Shown here: positions 1 through 13,147 of the stretch, piece after piece
Numbering within the stretch: the first letter of the stretch is position 1
Layout: every line of letters begins with the position of its first letter
Source of the DNA: Pempheris klunzingeri
Taxonomy: Eukaryota > Chordata > Actinopteri > Acropomatiformes > Pempheridae
Length of the DNA stretch: 64,000 nt
Assembly: GCF_042242105.1 (NCBI RefSeq)
Contig: NC_092020.1
Location: forward strand, 5,673,501-5,737,500
Reading direction: 5' to 3'
Position numbers and translations under genes: made by a program
The notes under the pieces: generated by a model
The model's database searches: none
Told to the model about the DNA's origin: nothing
What the model saw: the letters and a program-made list of their open reading frames with translations, nothing else

Positions 1-1249
1 CGACCACTTTGACAGTAAGCAAACACACTTACACAAACAAACACATACACGCACACCAGCCACTTTTCAGGCTGCATTGTGCTGCTGGCTAGTGTCCCCA
101 CAGGAGCACTTGTGTTGCATGATTTTTGACGGACGCTCCCACCTGCCAGTGCACTGCCCAGAGCGGAGACAGCCAGTCTGTATCTGTTGGCCCGTCCACC
201 TGTCTCTCAACGTCTCAGCTCCCTGCCTCATTGCCCCCCACCCCTCAACTACCCGCTTCCCTTCCCTCCAGAGAGACATGCACACTTCCAGACGGACCAC
301 ACACATCTTCAGATTTAGTCTTCTCTGTACTTCCTGTTCCTCTGTGTGCGAGCACATGTGTGTATGCCTGTAAATATTGGGATCAGGTTTCCTTGGGAGC
401 GCTTGGGAACATGCAACAGTGCTGAGTCACCAAGGAAGCAGGGCGGCTTTGACTACCCTCAGCCACCCAACCGAGCCACCACAGCAGTTGCACTGGAAAG
501 ATGGTAGATAAGATGGATAATATGAAATAGAGAGGAGATGATGACGACTTTTCTCAAACAGAAAAAAAACGTCAGAAAGTGGCAGTTTTTAAAGATTCTA
601 AATGCATCGGAATTGAGCTTGTTATAGACGGTTATGCGTGTTGTTTGAGTTTGTGTGTACACATGCGTGCCTGTGCATACGCGGGTCAGAGAGCTTCATA
701 TCTTATGTGTTTGTGAAAGCGAGTGAGGGATAGTCAGTAATAGGGAGCGTGTGTATTGCAGCCAGATGTGAACAGGAATGTGACGTGTCGGAATGCAGTG
801 GCTGCTCGAGCTGTCCCGCCCCTCTTTTCCTCCTCTCTTACTGCCCTTTGTCCCCATCCCATACCTCACTCTCCCCAAAGCCCCTCTGTTAGCCCCTCAG
901 ACCCTTCTTTCTCTTTCCCTCTCTCTCTCTCTCCTACGTCTCGCCGTTGATCATGTTTCACTGCATGTCTTTAATGTATGTTGCTGCTTGTTTTGTCCTC
1001 CTGCGTCCCGTCATGTTTTTGCTGCTTTCTTACTCAACTCCACTGCTTCCTGTGACATCGTTTCAGGGCTATGACGACAATTATTCTCATTATCTGAGTT
1101 ATCAGATGTTTTCAGGTGTTTTTTGTTCTGCCAGTAGTCACTCTGAGATATTCGGTTTACTGTCAGAAGACAACAAAAACTAGAAAATAATAACATTTTA
1201 AACCAGTATATTTATGACAAGTATAAACCAGTGAATTTTTGCTTTGAAA

Positions 1250-1335
1250 AATCTTAAATGGTCATTTAATTATCAAAAAAATTGCTGATTTTTTGTTGAT
1301 CGATTAATTGAATAATTGTTGCAACGTTACATTGA
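1250..1335 (-). repeat. fragment of teleost dispersed repeat (TCGATTAAT type)
   Basis: Read on the minus strand, this AT-rich segment begins with a GTTGCAAC-like block, passes through AATCGATCAA and ends in a run like TTGATAATTAAATG. This resembles a dispersed repeat that is very common in percomorph fish introns. A better copy lies on the other strand at about 35495-35690. The family resemblance is from memory, not from a database search. Confidence 0.5.
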
Positions 1336-3704
1336 TTAAAATTGTCAGGTTGCCTTAAAGTCAAATTATATATCATAAAATCCCAAATGTATGTAGATAA
1401 TGATTTTGAGAGTGTATTAATTTATGTCGGAAAATTTGCCGTAATTATTGACTAATTGTTCACGTACATATAATCTGACTAAATTACACCTTTCTACATA
1501 CTGCTCCATTTTCCTCCTTTTGTTCTGAGAGCATGGCCGTACTTGTTACAGTAAGAAAGAGAGAACGGGAACTTTTGTCACGGTTCAGTTCAAGTGAAAT
1601 GTTGTGTAGCTGCTTTGAATTTGGTCCCTTGAGGTTACAGGTGGGGAAGTATTTTTATCTGCAGATTTTGTAATGAATGTGTTCCTGTATTTCTTTTATC
1701 TTAATCCTTTGAACGTCTATGAAAATTTGTAAGAACTATAAAAAGAGAGTTCTTGGTCTTGATTTTGAGGAACCGATACCGGAACTACAATTGTCAAGAC
1801 AATGTCTGCCAATGTTTTACATATCCACAAAAAAATCTGCGGTCAAACTTCATTCTGGCTTCAGTTAAGAGTTTTTTTTCCCCCAATCTGGTGTCCAAGT
1901 CCACTTTTACACAGTTATATCACATCATCAAACAAGAAAATGTCCCCAGCAGAAGTCATATTTCTATTGTTACCGTTTAAGGACAGGCTTTTCTTCTAGG
2001 ATCTAACTATTCTACTCTCAGAACACACATCATTACAACAGACTAATCATGCAGAAGTCATGCAAACATTTAAAGCCTGAACAACAGTACTGCCATCTAT
2101 TTGACCATGAGGGGGCAGCCCTGGAGCTGACAGTGAAAATCTTCACTCTGCTTCATTTACCTTCCTCCCCTTTTGTGCCCCCTCCTCATCACTGTAGGCA
2201 AGTTGCTGCTGTCTCTGAACTGTTAGATGTGCGATCTCTTTACAAAGGCCTGCTGTGCTCTCTTGCACCTGGGCCATTAGATCGTCTCTCCCACTGGATA
2301 CAGTGACAGGCTCAGGTTGCTGTCCTATTATTTCCTGTTGTCACATCGAGACACCCAGAAGGAGGCATTTCCCGTTGGTGAACCTGGCACAGGAAGTGCT
2401 TATCATTGTATTTACTGTTCCTGAAGAAGACGGTCACAATGATGACGTCAGGAGGAGAGGGGTGCATATGTGCGTAAACACAGCTGCAACTGTACGTGAA
2501 GACAGACGCCACAACATGCACTCACACACTAACAAACTCAGGAAGCGGTGTATGTGATTAGGCAGGCTCTCATCATGCGCCTGGAGCTAGGAGTCATGGC
2601 CAATTAAGACCAGGGCCAGAAATAGTTCTCCCCTCTCTGCGTCTCCTCACTGCGTTTGTCCTGGCCTCAGCCTGTCTGTCCTGTTGCACTGACCCCATCC
2701 AGCAGAGCAAGCCTATGTCTGGGATTTAAGCCCTTGGATTAAGGCCCCTTGTCTCCAGACACACACACATACACCAAGAGACATCCATCTGAAGCACTGA
2801 AGTCCAACAGCAGGAGGCACAGAATCCCATCCTGTAAGAAAAGGGAGAAGCGCAGGGACTAATTGGCACAAATAGGATGCAATTACTGCCTGGGCTGGGA
2901 TTGGGAGGAGCAGAGTTTATCAGGACACGGGTGGGGGTGCGGGGGAGAGGGCGAAAGCTCCTTGGAGGAGGAAGTAGGAGGGAGGAGTGGGAGGAGACCG
3001 GTCAGCTCCTCTGTTCCCGTGATGGATTGGGCCTAAGATCATCGCTCGTAATTTAGGGCCTTCTCTGCAACATGTGGAAATGATGACAGGGTGAGGGGAG
3101 GGAGGAAGGAAAAGACAGACACTCACAGAGGCAAGAGTTGTCCTTCTCCCTTACATTTAGCTACAGCTTACAGCCGTGTAACCTTTCACCCAGATTCTCT
3201 CAGACGATTGGCTGAGCGACAGGCACATTTTTTAATGGAAAAATCCTGAGGGAGTGCTCAGCTCTTCGGCCTGCTGGCAGACGGCTGCGTGTCATAAACT
3301 GTTTTTAATGACAATGCAAGATGCCTGTGTAATGCTGCTCATACTTCAGACCCTCAGCTCGGGCCAAAGAGCCTCAACACCACCACCACAACCCCCCTGC
3401 TGCCACCACTCGCACACACCCTGCTCAGGCCGCTCTCTTTTAACCAGTGGCTTTGTCCAAACTCATTACAGGGCTTATCTGTTTAGCATATAGGCATTAC
3501 CACTCTAATAAACTGTAGAATAGAAAAAGAGAAGTATAGGGTTGTGGTCCTGCTTCATGCCTCTTCCTCCTCCTCTTCACCTCCGCTGTCTCCTTTCACT
3601 GACTTTAAACTTGTGGCTGCTATGACATTCCAGGGGTGGGGGTGGACCTTTTGTTTTAATCTCTGTCAATGGAGCGTGGAACTTGGTGCCCTCTCCCCTG
3701 GCTT

Positions 3705-3710
<6 letters not shown>

Positions 3711-3735
<25 letters not shown>
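3711..3735. repeat. TG dinucleotide microsatellite
   Basis: An uninterrupted run of about 12 TG units lies in the presumed glypican intron and is followed by a G-rich stretch. The valine/cysteine or histidine/threonine runs it gives in reading frames are artefacts. Confidence 0.9.
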
Positions 3736-5363
3736 TGGAAGGGAAGGGGAGGGGAGGGGGCAATGATGGCGGTGAGGTAAATGGAGGGGCTGCAGTGTTT
3801 CCGGTATCCTTGGCGACACAGTGGGGATTTGGAGTTAAAAAAGCCCTCAACTTAACCCGCCCCAAGCCACCCTCACCCCTCCCCTACCTCATTTTTTCTT
3901 TTTAGTGTGTCAGTCTGAAGTGGAAGTGACAGCGCTACTTGGGGACTGTGTGTGTGTGTACTGGTGGCGGTGAGCGTTTAGTGACTCCCTCTGTGAGAGC
4001 ATGGGAACTTTACATTTCAAAGCCAGGCAAAGGGCACCCAGAGAATCTGCAGCGGGACAGAAGTTTTGTGCACACGGGGCAGCGAGGGGGAGACGGAGAG
4101 CAGATAAAAAATTTAAAAAAAAAAGATGAGTGAAAGGGGGTGAGTGTGTGCTTGATGCACGGGAGACTGAAGGTGAAGAATTTTTCAGAGACTCAGAGGA
4201 ATTCTCATTTTGTTCAGATTAAGAAAGTTGAGGGGGGGGTTGAGGAGGGGGTGTCCGTGGGAGAGGGGGCCTGGATTATTGGGGGTGGGGGAAAGCGGCG
4301 AGGGGAGTGATGGACATTCCTCAGGATGAAGTAGGTCATTGTTCCCTGTCTGTAGAGAAGAGAGCTCTCTGAAGGAACTGATGAAGTGAAAGCAGCGGAG
4401 GGAGGGAGATGCAGGGCTGGATGGGGGGTACAGGTCCATATACGGGAGGGGAGGGGGGTCGCATTATTCAGTAATCCTATTGAAAATGCCTCTGAAGGAC
4501 AGTCCAAGAGAAGCTGGGAGAAAGGAAAGCGAATGGAATGTGACAACAGAAAAATGCCATTGATGGTGGTCAGTTTGAAGCGGCTTGATGTGGAGAGACG
4601 TCTCTGCTGAATGGCAAGTCTGCGGAGTTCGGAGCAGCGCCGCCCGCTCAGCCTGACGGAGATGCTCCAGCTCCACCTTTCACCCCTCCTGCTTCACTCC
4701 TCATCTCCTCATTTCCAACCGTCCCCCTTCCCATAACACATTCCTCTGCCTTTCATCCAAGATTTTATGCTTAAGCTGTGTCTGTTGAGATACTCAAAAT
4801 GTCAGGACATGGGCACAGGTGAAGTGGGATAACCACCAGTCACTGAAACAGTGTCAGCAGCACAGGCATGGAGCCAGAAAGCAAAGATGTGGGTGGAGGG
4901 CACTGCATATCAAGATCTTTTAGATGTACCATAATTCTGCCTCTGTGGCAGTGATGTTGTACTTTGGAAATATTTGTTTTGTCAGGCAACAGCAATACTA
5001 AAGTTATTTACATACACTGTGGTCTTCCTGGAATTTGTATATTTCAGTAACTTGATGAAAACCTCAGAGTGCCCTTGTGCGTTGCCTCATATTTTGTAAT
5101 GGGATACCAACAAAGTGTGAATTTGCCGTGTCCAAACAAGTGAAATCACAGGGAGGAGTTACTGAGTTAAAGATGGATAAAATCAGCTCTCAACAATGTG
5201 TTATCCATCATACAAATTCAATTTCCTTTGTAACATCTTTAAAATAAATTCCTCCCTGTAGACAGACATGAAATGTGAACAATGTGAGATTGTTTGTTCT
5301 GGTCCTTTTGGCAGCCTCAGCGTTTAGTCATCACACTAATCCCCCTCTTCTTTTCCTCCACAG

Positions 5364-8300
5364 AGTTTTTCCGTGAGCTTTTGAAAAACGCAGAGGTTTC
5401 GCTGCACAACATGTTTGTGCGAACATACGGGATGATGTACGTGCAGAACGCAGAACTGTTCAAGAACTTCTTCGAGGCCCTGACTCGGTACTACGTGTCT
5501 GGCAGCGCTGCTGTCAACCTGGACTCCATGCTGTCGGACTTCTGGGCCGACCTCCTGGAGAGGATGTTCCGGCTGGTCAACGTGCAGTACGAATTCAGCG
5601 ACACCTACATGGAGTGCGTCAGCCGGCACACGGAGCAGCTGCAGCCCTTTGGCGACGTGCCTCGCAAGCTGCGCATCCAACTGACACGGGCCTTTGTCGC
5701 AGCTCGCACCTTTGTGCGCGGCCTGGCGCTCATGCCAGAGGTGGTCAATAAAGTTTCTACGGTAAGCGAGAAGAGCTTGTGAAGCTTTTGTCTTTGCTAA
5801 AAAAGGCTATAGTCAGACTACTGCCAGACAAGTGAAAAGTTTCCCCTCAAGGCCCTATCCATCCCTCCCCTCTGTGCTTCTGACTTCATATCTTTCTTGG
5901 AAATACTGGCTGCGGTTCCATTACAGTGTCTCTGATAACATAAACCACTTTGACTGTTCTGGTATGGCATGTTTTTCCACTGTAGTGAGTGATTCATTGA
6001 TGATTAGATTATACTGCTTTGTGAAGTTGGCTTATAAAATTAATAGACGTGCTTTTTCACAGTCTAAGCATTCGTCTCTGGTGGTGTTGCATGAGTGTTT
6101 TTGCTGTGGTGCAATGATAACAGTCTGCTAACTGCCCCCTGCCTCCTCCAGGTCAGCGCGTCTCCCAGCTGTGTGCGAGCGGCCATGAAGATGTTGTACT
6201 GTCCCTACTGCTCGGGCCAAGTGGCCCTGAAACCCTGCCAGAATTACTGTCTGAATGTGCTGCGTGGGTGTTTGGCCAACCAGGCTGACTTGGACACAGA
6301 ATGGAACAACTTTCTTGGTAAGCGACCATCAAGGGCATCTTCTGCAGCCATTATTAAACTAACCTGACCGTGAAAGCACCCTGCTATGACCATAATGACT
6401 GAAAGTGTTTGATTTGGCAACAGAGCATATTTAAACAACTCCGTGCTTCTGTGTGCTGCGCTCATATTTCACCAAAGGATCATTAAGATTGTATTTAATT
6501 GAATCTTATCTACTCCAGCCTCATGCACCCTCCTTGCCCTTGTGGGCATGAAACCAGTGTAGAATGATGGGACTGGAGTAATCAGATGAGATGTTATGTT
6601 TTTTTTTCCCAGTATATTAGCTGGTTTATAGCACTTGAGTTTAGCAAGAATGTGTTTAACAAAGGAACACAGTGTTTATTGGAAAAAAATCATGTACAAA
6701 CACATCCCTCATTCTTTAGTATCTTGTATAAGTAAAGGGGCAGAGGGAGGGGTTGTACATGTTGTTCATGTTGTGACCCACAGGATGAATGCAGCTCCTG
6801 TGTTGTGTAAACACAAAACCCAGATCAGTTTCATTACATTCAGGGTGGTGCATATATCCACTGTACTCTTCTCTATGTATTATGTTCATTCTGCATGACA
6901 CGCTCATGTGCCAAAAGATGTTTCCTGGTTTCTATACCAGCCTGACATGTGCCTGTCCTGGGCTGCTGACTCTGCTGCTGTCTGTAGAGGCATCTGGTTT
7001 CTGCAGCCTCCTCGCTGTGCAGCAGCTTCTCTCCAGCTCGGCTCAGTTTCACCGGCTAACAAGCTCCTGCTCATTGGGCATCTGCTCCCCCCTAGTGGCA
7101 GCTTTTTGTAACATCAAGCTTGACTGAAAAAAAGTGAATCTGCAGTGAATCAGTTTTTCATTTGATGTTCTTATGTTCTGGTCCTCAGATGCCATGCTTA
7201 GTCTCGCTGACAGGCTTGAGGGGCCCTTTAATTTTGAGTCTGTCATGGATCCCATCGACGTGAAAATTTCAGAGGCCATCATGAACATGCAGGAGAACAG
7301 CATGCAAGTGTCGCAGAAGGTCTGTATCATTTTACAGTGCTTTTAAAAGAAAGTGCAAAGAGATTCAGTGGTACTAATTCCACTTTATACATGTTCATTT
7401 CGGACAGGTTTTCCAAGGATGTGGGCAGCCTAAACCAAGCATGGCCTTCCGTTCCACACGTTCGGTCAAAGAAACAGGCTTCACCGGCCGCTTCCGCCCT
7501 TACAGCCCTGATGCCAGGCCCACCACCGCTGCCGGGACCAGTTTAGATCGTTTGGTGAGGACTGAGAAAACTCTGAGCAGAACCAGAATGCTGTTGGTTT
7601 GCTTAAATTATTCATGTCTGACATGTTTTTTTTTCTGTTTTCTGCACAGACAAACGATGTGAAGAAGAAGCTGAAACATGCAAAGAAGTTCTGGTCCACA
7701 CTGCCAGAGACCGTGTGTGCAGGTGAGAGGATTGCACCAGGGGACGAGTGCTGGAATGGAACAGCAAAAAGCAGGTAAGACACACACACACACACACACA
7801 CTCACACTCAAATATAAGGATTTAATTGTTACTGTATGTAAAGTATCTTCAACATCTTGACTAATACTGACACTCTCTCACTACGTAGGTACGAGTCAGT
7901 TGTCATTGGTAACGGACTGGCCAATCAGGTGTCGAACCCTGACGTGGACGTGGACATTACAAAACCAGACACTGTGATTCGCAGCCAGATTGCAGTTTTG
8001 AAAGAAATGACGGTTTGGCTCAAAGCAGCGCACAGCGGCAATGACCTCTATATGTACACCGGTGAGCATGGCTAGCAGTCTTTATGATTCTCTTTGTGAC
8101 ACGGCGTCCTAGTTGCACACATGTGACCCTCGCGTGTTTTCCCCAGATGGCGATAGCAGTGGAGGAGAGGAGAGCGGCAGCGGCTGCAACTCTCCATCCT
8201 GCGACACAGACCGGGACATCTACTTCTCCACTCCGCCGAACCCTGGCAAACCCCAGGTCAAACAGGTGGTGGTGAACAGAAATTCATCAGCTGCGGTTGC

Positions 8301-8370
8301 CTCTCGGGGAAGCATGGCGCTGGCGCTCTGCGGGCTGGCCCTGGCCCTGCTTGCTCCCCACCTGAGATAA
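5364..8370 (+). CDS. glypican, GPC4/GPC6 subgroup (3' part, 7 exons)
   Basis: Cell-surface heparan sulfate proteoglycan core protein that binds Wnt, BMP, FGF and Hedgehog ligands. Exons, all bounded by AG/GT and phase-consistent: 5364-5761, 6152-6317, 7189-7319, 7408-7554, 7650-7774, 7889-8061, 8147-8370 (stop TAA); together 453 residues. The first exon begins at the family's FFRELL block, so the signal peptide and first cysteine exons are missing to the left. Family marks seen: [44 protein letters not shown], a furin-type RSTR site after the CGQPKP block, many conserved cysteines, an acidic Ser-Gly cluster ([10 protein letters not shown]) for heparan sulfate attachment, and a hydrophobic C-terminus for GPI anchoring. 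Some blocks look like GPC4 ([15 protein letters not shown]), others like GPC6 (AKKFWS, GNGLANQ), so I do not name the paralogue. Confidence 0.93.
7780..7801. repeat. CA microsatellite starting at a glypican splice donor
   Basis: About 11 CA units begin directly after the donor GTAAGA of the exon ending at 7774, so the 5' end of this intron is almost pure CA repeat in the transcript. Confidence 0.85.
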
Positions 8371-11102
8371 AACTGGCTGGGCAGGGAGAGGAAGAGAACG
8401 ACCAGGAATGACGGAGCGAAGGGGAAAACTGTCAGAGTGACTTTAAAAAGACTGCCTTCAGGACCACGGACTGTCCGCCATTGGAGGGGGGGGGGGGACT
8501 CTTCTTAATATTACAATAACTTCACTTTTAATTATTTGTATGTTTTTAAGGACATCAATGTACAGCAATATGATTTTCTTCCAAGAAATCCACCTTTTTT
8601 CCCCTTTTTCCCCCAGATAAGCCTTTACTCCTTATGGCTCTTTTGGAGCCACACTATGGTTCTGCTTGCAGCATTACAAACGTTATGTAATTGTCTTATT
8701 GTGGCAATTTAATCTCATAAGTCATTTTTGTGCCTTCTTCAATGATTCCCATCTGATAATTAGTAAGTAAGTAAGATGTTTGGTCGAGCATTGAGTGCCT
8801 ATGGTGGGACATATCTTCATATTTCTGAGGATGTTCTTTCTTTTCATTACTCAGACATAAACAAATCATGTTATGAATGTCAACAAGTTATAACAAACAT
8901 TTCTGCGCATTATGAATGTGCATACTGTGAATGTTTGCGTCTGTGCATATATACATTTACATACATCAGCCAGACAGAAATTATGAAGCTAGCTGTTGAT
9001 CTCAAGCAAGGAACAGTTTGAGCTTTCGCTCACTTTGCTCCACAGAGACGTCTCAGAAATACAGCCAGAGGAGTTGCAGCACAGGTGCTTATGTTCGGAG
9101 ATGGAATCATTCTTTAGAAGAGCTTTCGGGGCGCTCCGCGAGCCCAAACATGCATATTGTATGTCTGCTATGAGCGTTATCACAACCTAACTTTTAATTT
9201 CCTCATTAATTTTTGATTTAATTTCCTCAGTTTAAACTGTTCGGTAGTAAGGTCATACCTCATGCATGCTCTCTTTGTCAATGCAATCTAGTGGTGGTGA
9301 GTTGAAAGTGTCTGATAGAGTTGAGATATGTGGCTGGCAGCCTGGTGAGAGGTTACTGGCGTGGAAGAGGAAGGACTCCCCTGGCATTACCCCTAAAGAA
9401 GGCAAAGCTGACAAGTCCTGAATGCCCTTTTTGGTACTGTAAGCTCAGTTCAGCACAGAGGATCTGACTCTATACAGTCTTACTTGTTTGAAAAGAAAAG
9501 GCGGCGACATGTATGTTCAGAGCATTTCACATTAAACTAGAGACGAGGAACAAAGACAGTGCTTTGATCAAATGAAATCAAGAAAAGATTATTTTAATAC
9601 AGGGTTTTTTTTGTTGAAGAGGTGTTGTAATTTTTAGCTGTTTTTTTGGTATGAAGATATATATTAGGTACTACAGTGGATTTTACTGCTAGTTTTAGGT
9701 GGTGGAAGAGGACAGTGTGCACAGATATTGGGGGCACTTTTGGTCAGTGTGCACAGTTTTTTTTCAGGCTCGTGTTTGCCCACATCCCCCGTCCCACAAC
9801 ACACACTTGTACCTCTTAAACGGCCTGTATCAGTATAAATGGACTCATCCTGAACCATTTTGATCTACCTATCCTCCTCCTCATGTTCTCATCATGTCAA
9901 CTTGAGGTGGGATGTTGAAGTATTGTCACAAGTGCTACCAAAACTAATGAAATGTATGGTGCCTGATGTTTTTTTTTAACCTTGGTACATTGTTAGCAAC
10001 TTCTTGAGGTAAAAAAGAATGTAGATGTTGATGGTGTGTATCTCTTATCTGCTCAGATTCCCTGAAAGGTGTTTCGAGTACATTGTTACCAGCAGACAAG
10101 TACAACATAAGAATTTCTATATCTTCTAATTTGATAATCGGGTCTGTAAGATGCATTACCTGACTATTTCATCTCTGAAAGGATGCTGCCTCATGTAGCT
10201 TTTGTACAGTAACTTATGCATGTATTTTAATGTCACTGCAAACATGCTTTTAGAACTGACATAAGTTATCCAAAATACAGTATTCAGAGTGTTTTAATGT
10301 GCAAATCTAGGGTGAAAATGATACATTTCTCAAAGTAATTGGTTAAATTAATCAGATTTTGGGGCTTTAAACATGCATTTTGTAAAACCTGAGAAACGGA
10401 TTTGCATGTTTTACATTTGTCTGCAGGTCTAGAAGAGCTGGCTGCCGTTAAGATTGACGATAATTACTGGACACAACATGCTTGGCTCTTGTTTGGCTTT
10501 GAAATCAACAGGTGAATTGTAGCTTACATGAAATTTTCTTCCAAAAAAAGTGATGTCCCCAATTAACAGACTTAGAAGAAATCAACGCGGACATCAATGT
10601 TAAGAATCTAACTTTGGGAGCAAACATCTAAGTAACCCGTATGAAATACTGGAGCCTCACTTTGAAATAATGAAGCAGTGCTTCAGCAGATTGATTTGGC
10701 ATTAATTCTGCATGTAACCGCTTCGATTCTCCTGACTTTTGTGTTCCAACACCAACATTTCTTCAAGGGCTTGTGCATGTGTTCATGTGATGTGGAAGAG
10801 TTGTGTCGAGTGTGAAGAGAAACCCAACTTTCTGAGAGTCTGAGGAAAAGTTTTGGGTGATGACGGTAAAGGTCTGTGCTTGCGGGCCAGGGCAGCAACG
10901 GTTTCAGGCTGGCAGGAGCTGGTCCAGCAGCTGGGTGTTGTTCACTCGATCCACAGAGCAACTTCAGTCTAGTGACTCGAACGTTGAGTTGGACGGGTGG
11001 TGAAACCCTTCCATCAGCCTTTGGCCCACAAGAACAGAAAGGACTCATTTTCTGAGGAGAGACTGTGACTGACTGAAAAGAATAAAAAAATGTGTAAATA
11101 AA
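8371..11102 (+). other. probable glypican 3' UTR
   Basis: There is no further glypican coding sequence after the TAA at 8368-8370, and no exon of another gene was recognised. The stretch is AT-rich without long reading frames. The first clustered AATAAA signals are at 11081 and 11097, with another at 11259, which would make a 3' UTR of about 2.7-2.9 kb. An earlier cleavage site cannot be excluded without transcript data. Confidence 0.5.
11081..11102 (+). terminator. candidate polyadenylation signals of the glypican gene
   Basis: Two AATAAA hexamers at 11081-11086 and 11097-11102 lie on the sense strand downstream of the glypican stop; a third is at 11259-11264. These are the most likely ends of the transcript by sequence alone. 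Confidence 0.45.
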
Positions 11103-11264
11103 GAGCAGCCGTTTTAGTTGTCTCTAAAAGAGGCCGTAACAGTACACCAGATTTTTACTTGTCAGAGGATCTCCTAAATGTTATGGAAAACCAAGATGAG
11201 ATAGATGTTAAATTGTAAGAGAAAATGTATATTAAACAACATTTCTTAGTCTTGTTGAAATAAA

Positions 11265-13100
11265 GACTGCCAATATTTATGTGGTTGTGAATGGTCTTTT
11301 TTTTTTTTTTTTCTTCATCAACACCACATTGACTGGTCTCACTTTGTTTGCAGGGTTCATGCAAAGCCTTGAAAGTCTGGAAAGTGCTTGATTTTAATGT
11401 CGGGTTTTCAAGGTTTAGGAAAAAGCGTTTCATCTACACAATCACTCACATAAACCTTAACAAACATTAAATAATCATAAAACAGACAATGGAAGCTGGT
11501 CAAACAAAGTGACAAATGCATTGGTTGCTGTGGGTATAAAGGAATTCTTAGTTATTTTTCACAACTGGGATTATAGTAACAAATCAGATGTGATGATAGA
11601 AGTGTACAGAGTCTGGGTTTTGGTTTAGGTACCTTGATAAGTGCTTGAGTTTTACTTTTAAAAAGCTCTACAAATCCTGTATTTGGATATTAAACTGTTT
11701 GTAGTTTTATCACCTAAAAGTCTACGGTTTCAGTTAAAAGAAGTAAACATGACTCTAAACAAAGCTGAAGCCAAATTCTGTTTCTATATTTTCTGGTTTT
11801 GGGAAACACCACACAGTAAAGTAAGTTCACAGACAGGAATTCAAATAATCACACATTCGACAAAGTTACTTGTTGGGCTTTTTATCAGGACTTGTGTGTG
11901 ATGATGTTTTAAGCAGCTTTGGCTTTTTTACAGCAGTTAAATCACATGGTAGGTACAATCGACAGCTTTATAGATTACAATTAAGGACTCCACACAGCTC
12001 AGAGGAAGAAAATACCTTACCTCAGCCCATTGACATGCATATTCTCAGTGCTGAAATACAAAGAAACTGTCTGGGAACCAATGAAATTCATTTTGATCTT
12101 TTAAATCTAAACCTATGTGTCACACTCGTCCTTACATTTCCTGTGTGTTTTTAGCAACCATCCCTCCACACTTGATGGTCTAAGTGACACATGCATATTC
12201 CAGTGAGAAGCAAGAACCAAGTTAAATGCATTCTTATGCAGTGACACGACCAAGGCTCAGGGGATATCAGCCAACTTCTAGTGTCCACACTCAAAGGCTC
12301 ACAGACCTTTACACACTCTCCTGGTAGGTTTGTCAGGGCTCAGCACAACCTCGCCATCAATATGAGGACTCTGGTTGGTTTGTAGAGTCAGCAAACAACT
12401 TATTACACCACACTCTACCCATCAAACCTTATATTTGCTGACCTTCGGTGCTTTGACTTCTCGCTTTGCTGCACTGAGTGTACTGTACTGTGTGGTGTGT
12501 CAGTACACTGTCGTGTGTGTTTACAGGTCTGTGGTCAGAGGTGAGACAGATTGGAAATTTTGAACAATGGTTTTTATTCTACAAATGCAGGTGGTGTTTT
12601 TCATGGTGGTCTCTGATATTCATTCATTCACTATGTCTAAATCTGAGTGGTTTCCCTCAAACAAGATATTTATTAAACCCATATACATTTAACAACTTTT
12701 TTTCATTTAACCTTTTTTGTATTCCTGACAATGCTGAGAGGGTTTATAAACCATTATTTTGAGAGATTCAATTTACAGTAACTATTTAAATGCATGAAAT
12801 ACAAAAACAAATGTAGAGAAAAAGGTCAGAAAGCTTCACAAGCCCTAATATTTTTTTAAATCCTGACTACAGCCCTGCTCACAACACCAACTAACTAAAT
12901 TAAAAAAGCATCTGCTAGTGACACTGAGACCCAACAGCCGTCGTGGGTTCAACCCAACATAACGACATAAATACGACATTAGAATAGTCAGCCTATTAAC
13001 TCCTGACTGCAGTCTGTCAAACGTACTTATTTTATTAACCTAATAAATCTTTCAGCTCTCGCTCAGATTCCAATTCACCGCTACGTCTGTGTGTAACACT
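11265..13100. other. intergenic region between glypican and brd8
   Basis: No exon of a recognisable gene was found. The blocks near 11350-11420 and 11620-11660 repeat a 'ccttga...agtgcttga' wording typical of a dispersed fish repeat. The rest is unremarkable AT-rich sequence up to the brd8 promoter. Confidence 0.5.
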
Positions 13101-13112
13101 GAAAACTGTCCG

Positions 13113-13120
13113 GCGGAAGT
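13113..13120 (+). promoter_or_regulatory. ETS-type site at the presumed brd8 promoter
   Basis: GCGGAAGT lies 28 bp before the brd8 start codon. ETS/GABP-like sites are typical of TATA-less housekeeping promoters, and no TATA box was seen here. The position close to the ATG suggests a short 5' UTR. The assignment is inference from motif and location. Confidence 0.35.
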
Positions 13121-13147
13121 TGTGTTCACGGCCTTATCACAAAAGAA

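Larger units (their letters stand above)
1..5363 (+). other. intron of the glypican gene (or 5' flank); no exon recognised
   Basis: The first glypican exon in the window starts at 5364 with a phase that needs one base from an upstream exon. I searched the translations here for the two expected N-terminal glypican exons (signal peptide exon and the CPQGYTCC-type cysteine exon) and found neither, so this stretch is most simply a long intron. It holds a TG microsatellite at about 3711-3735, G-rich low-complexity sequence at about 4230-4460, and a degenerate dispersed repeat near 1250-1335. All reading frames here are short and resemble no family I know. Confidence 0.6.

Noticed and set aside
1..5363. 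Search for glypican exons 1 and 2
   Set aside because: No signal peptide exon or CPQGYTCC-type block found in any frame; the exons are presumed to lie left of the window.
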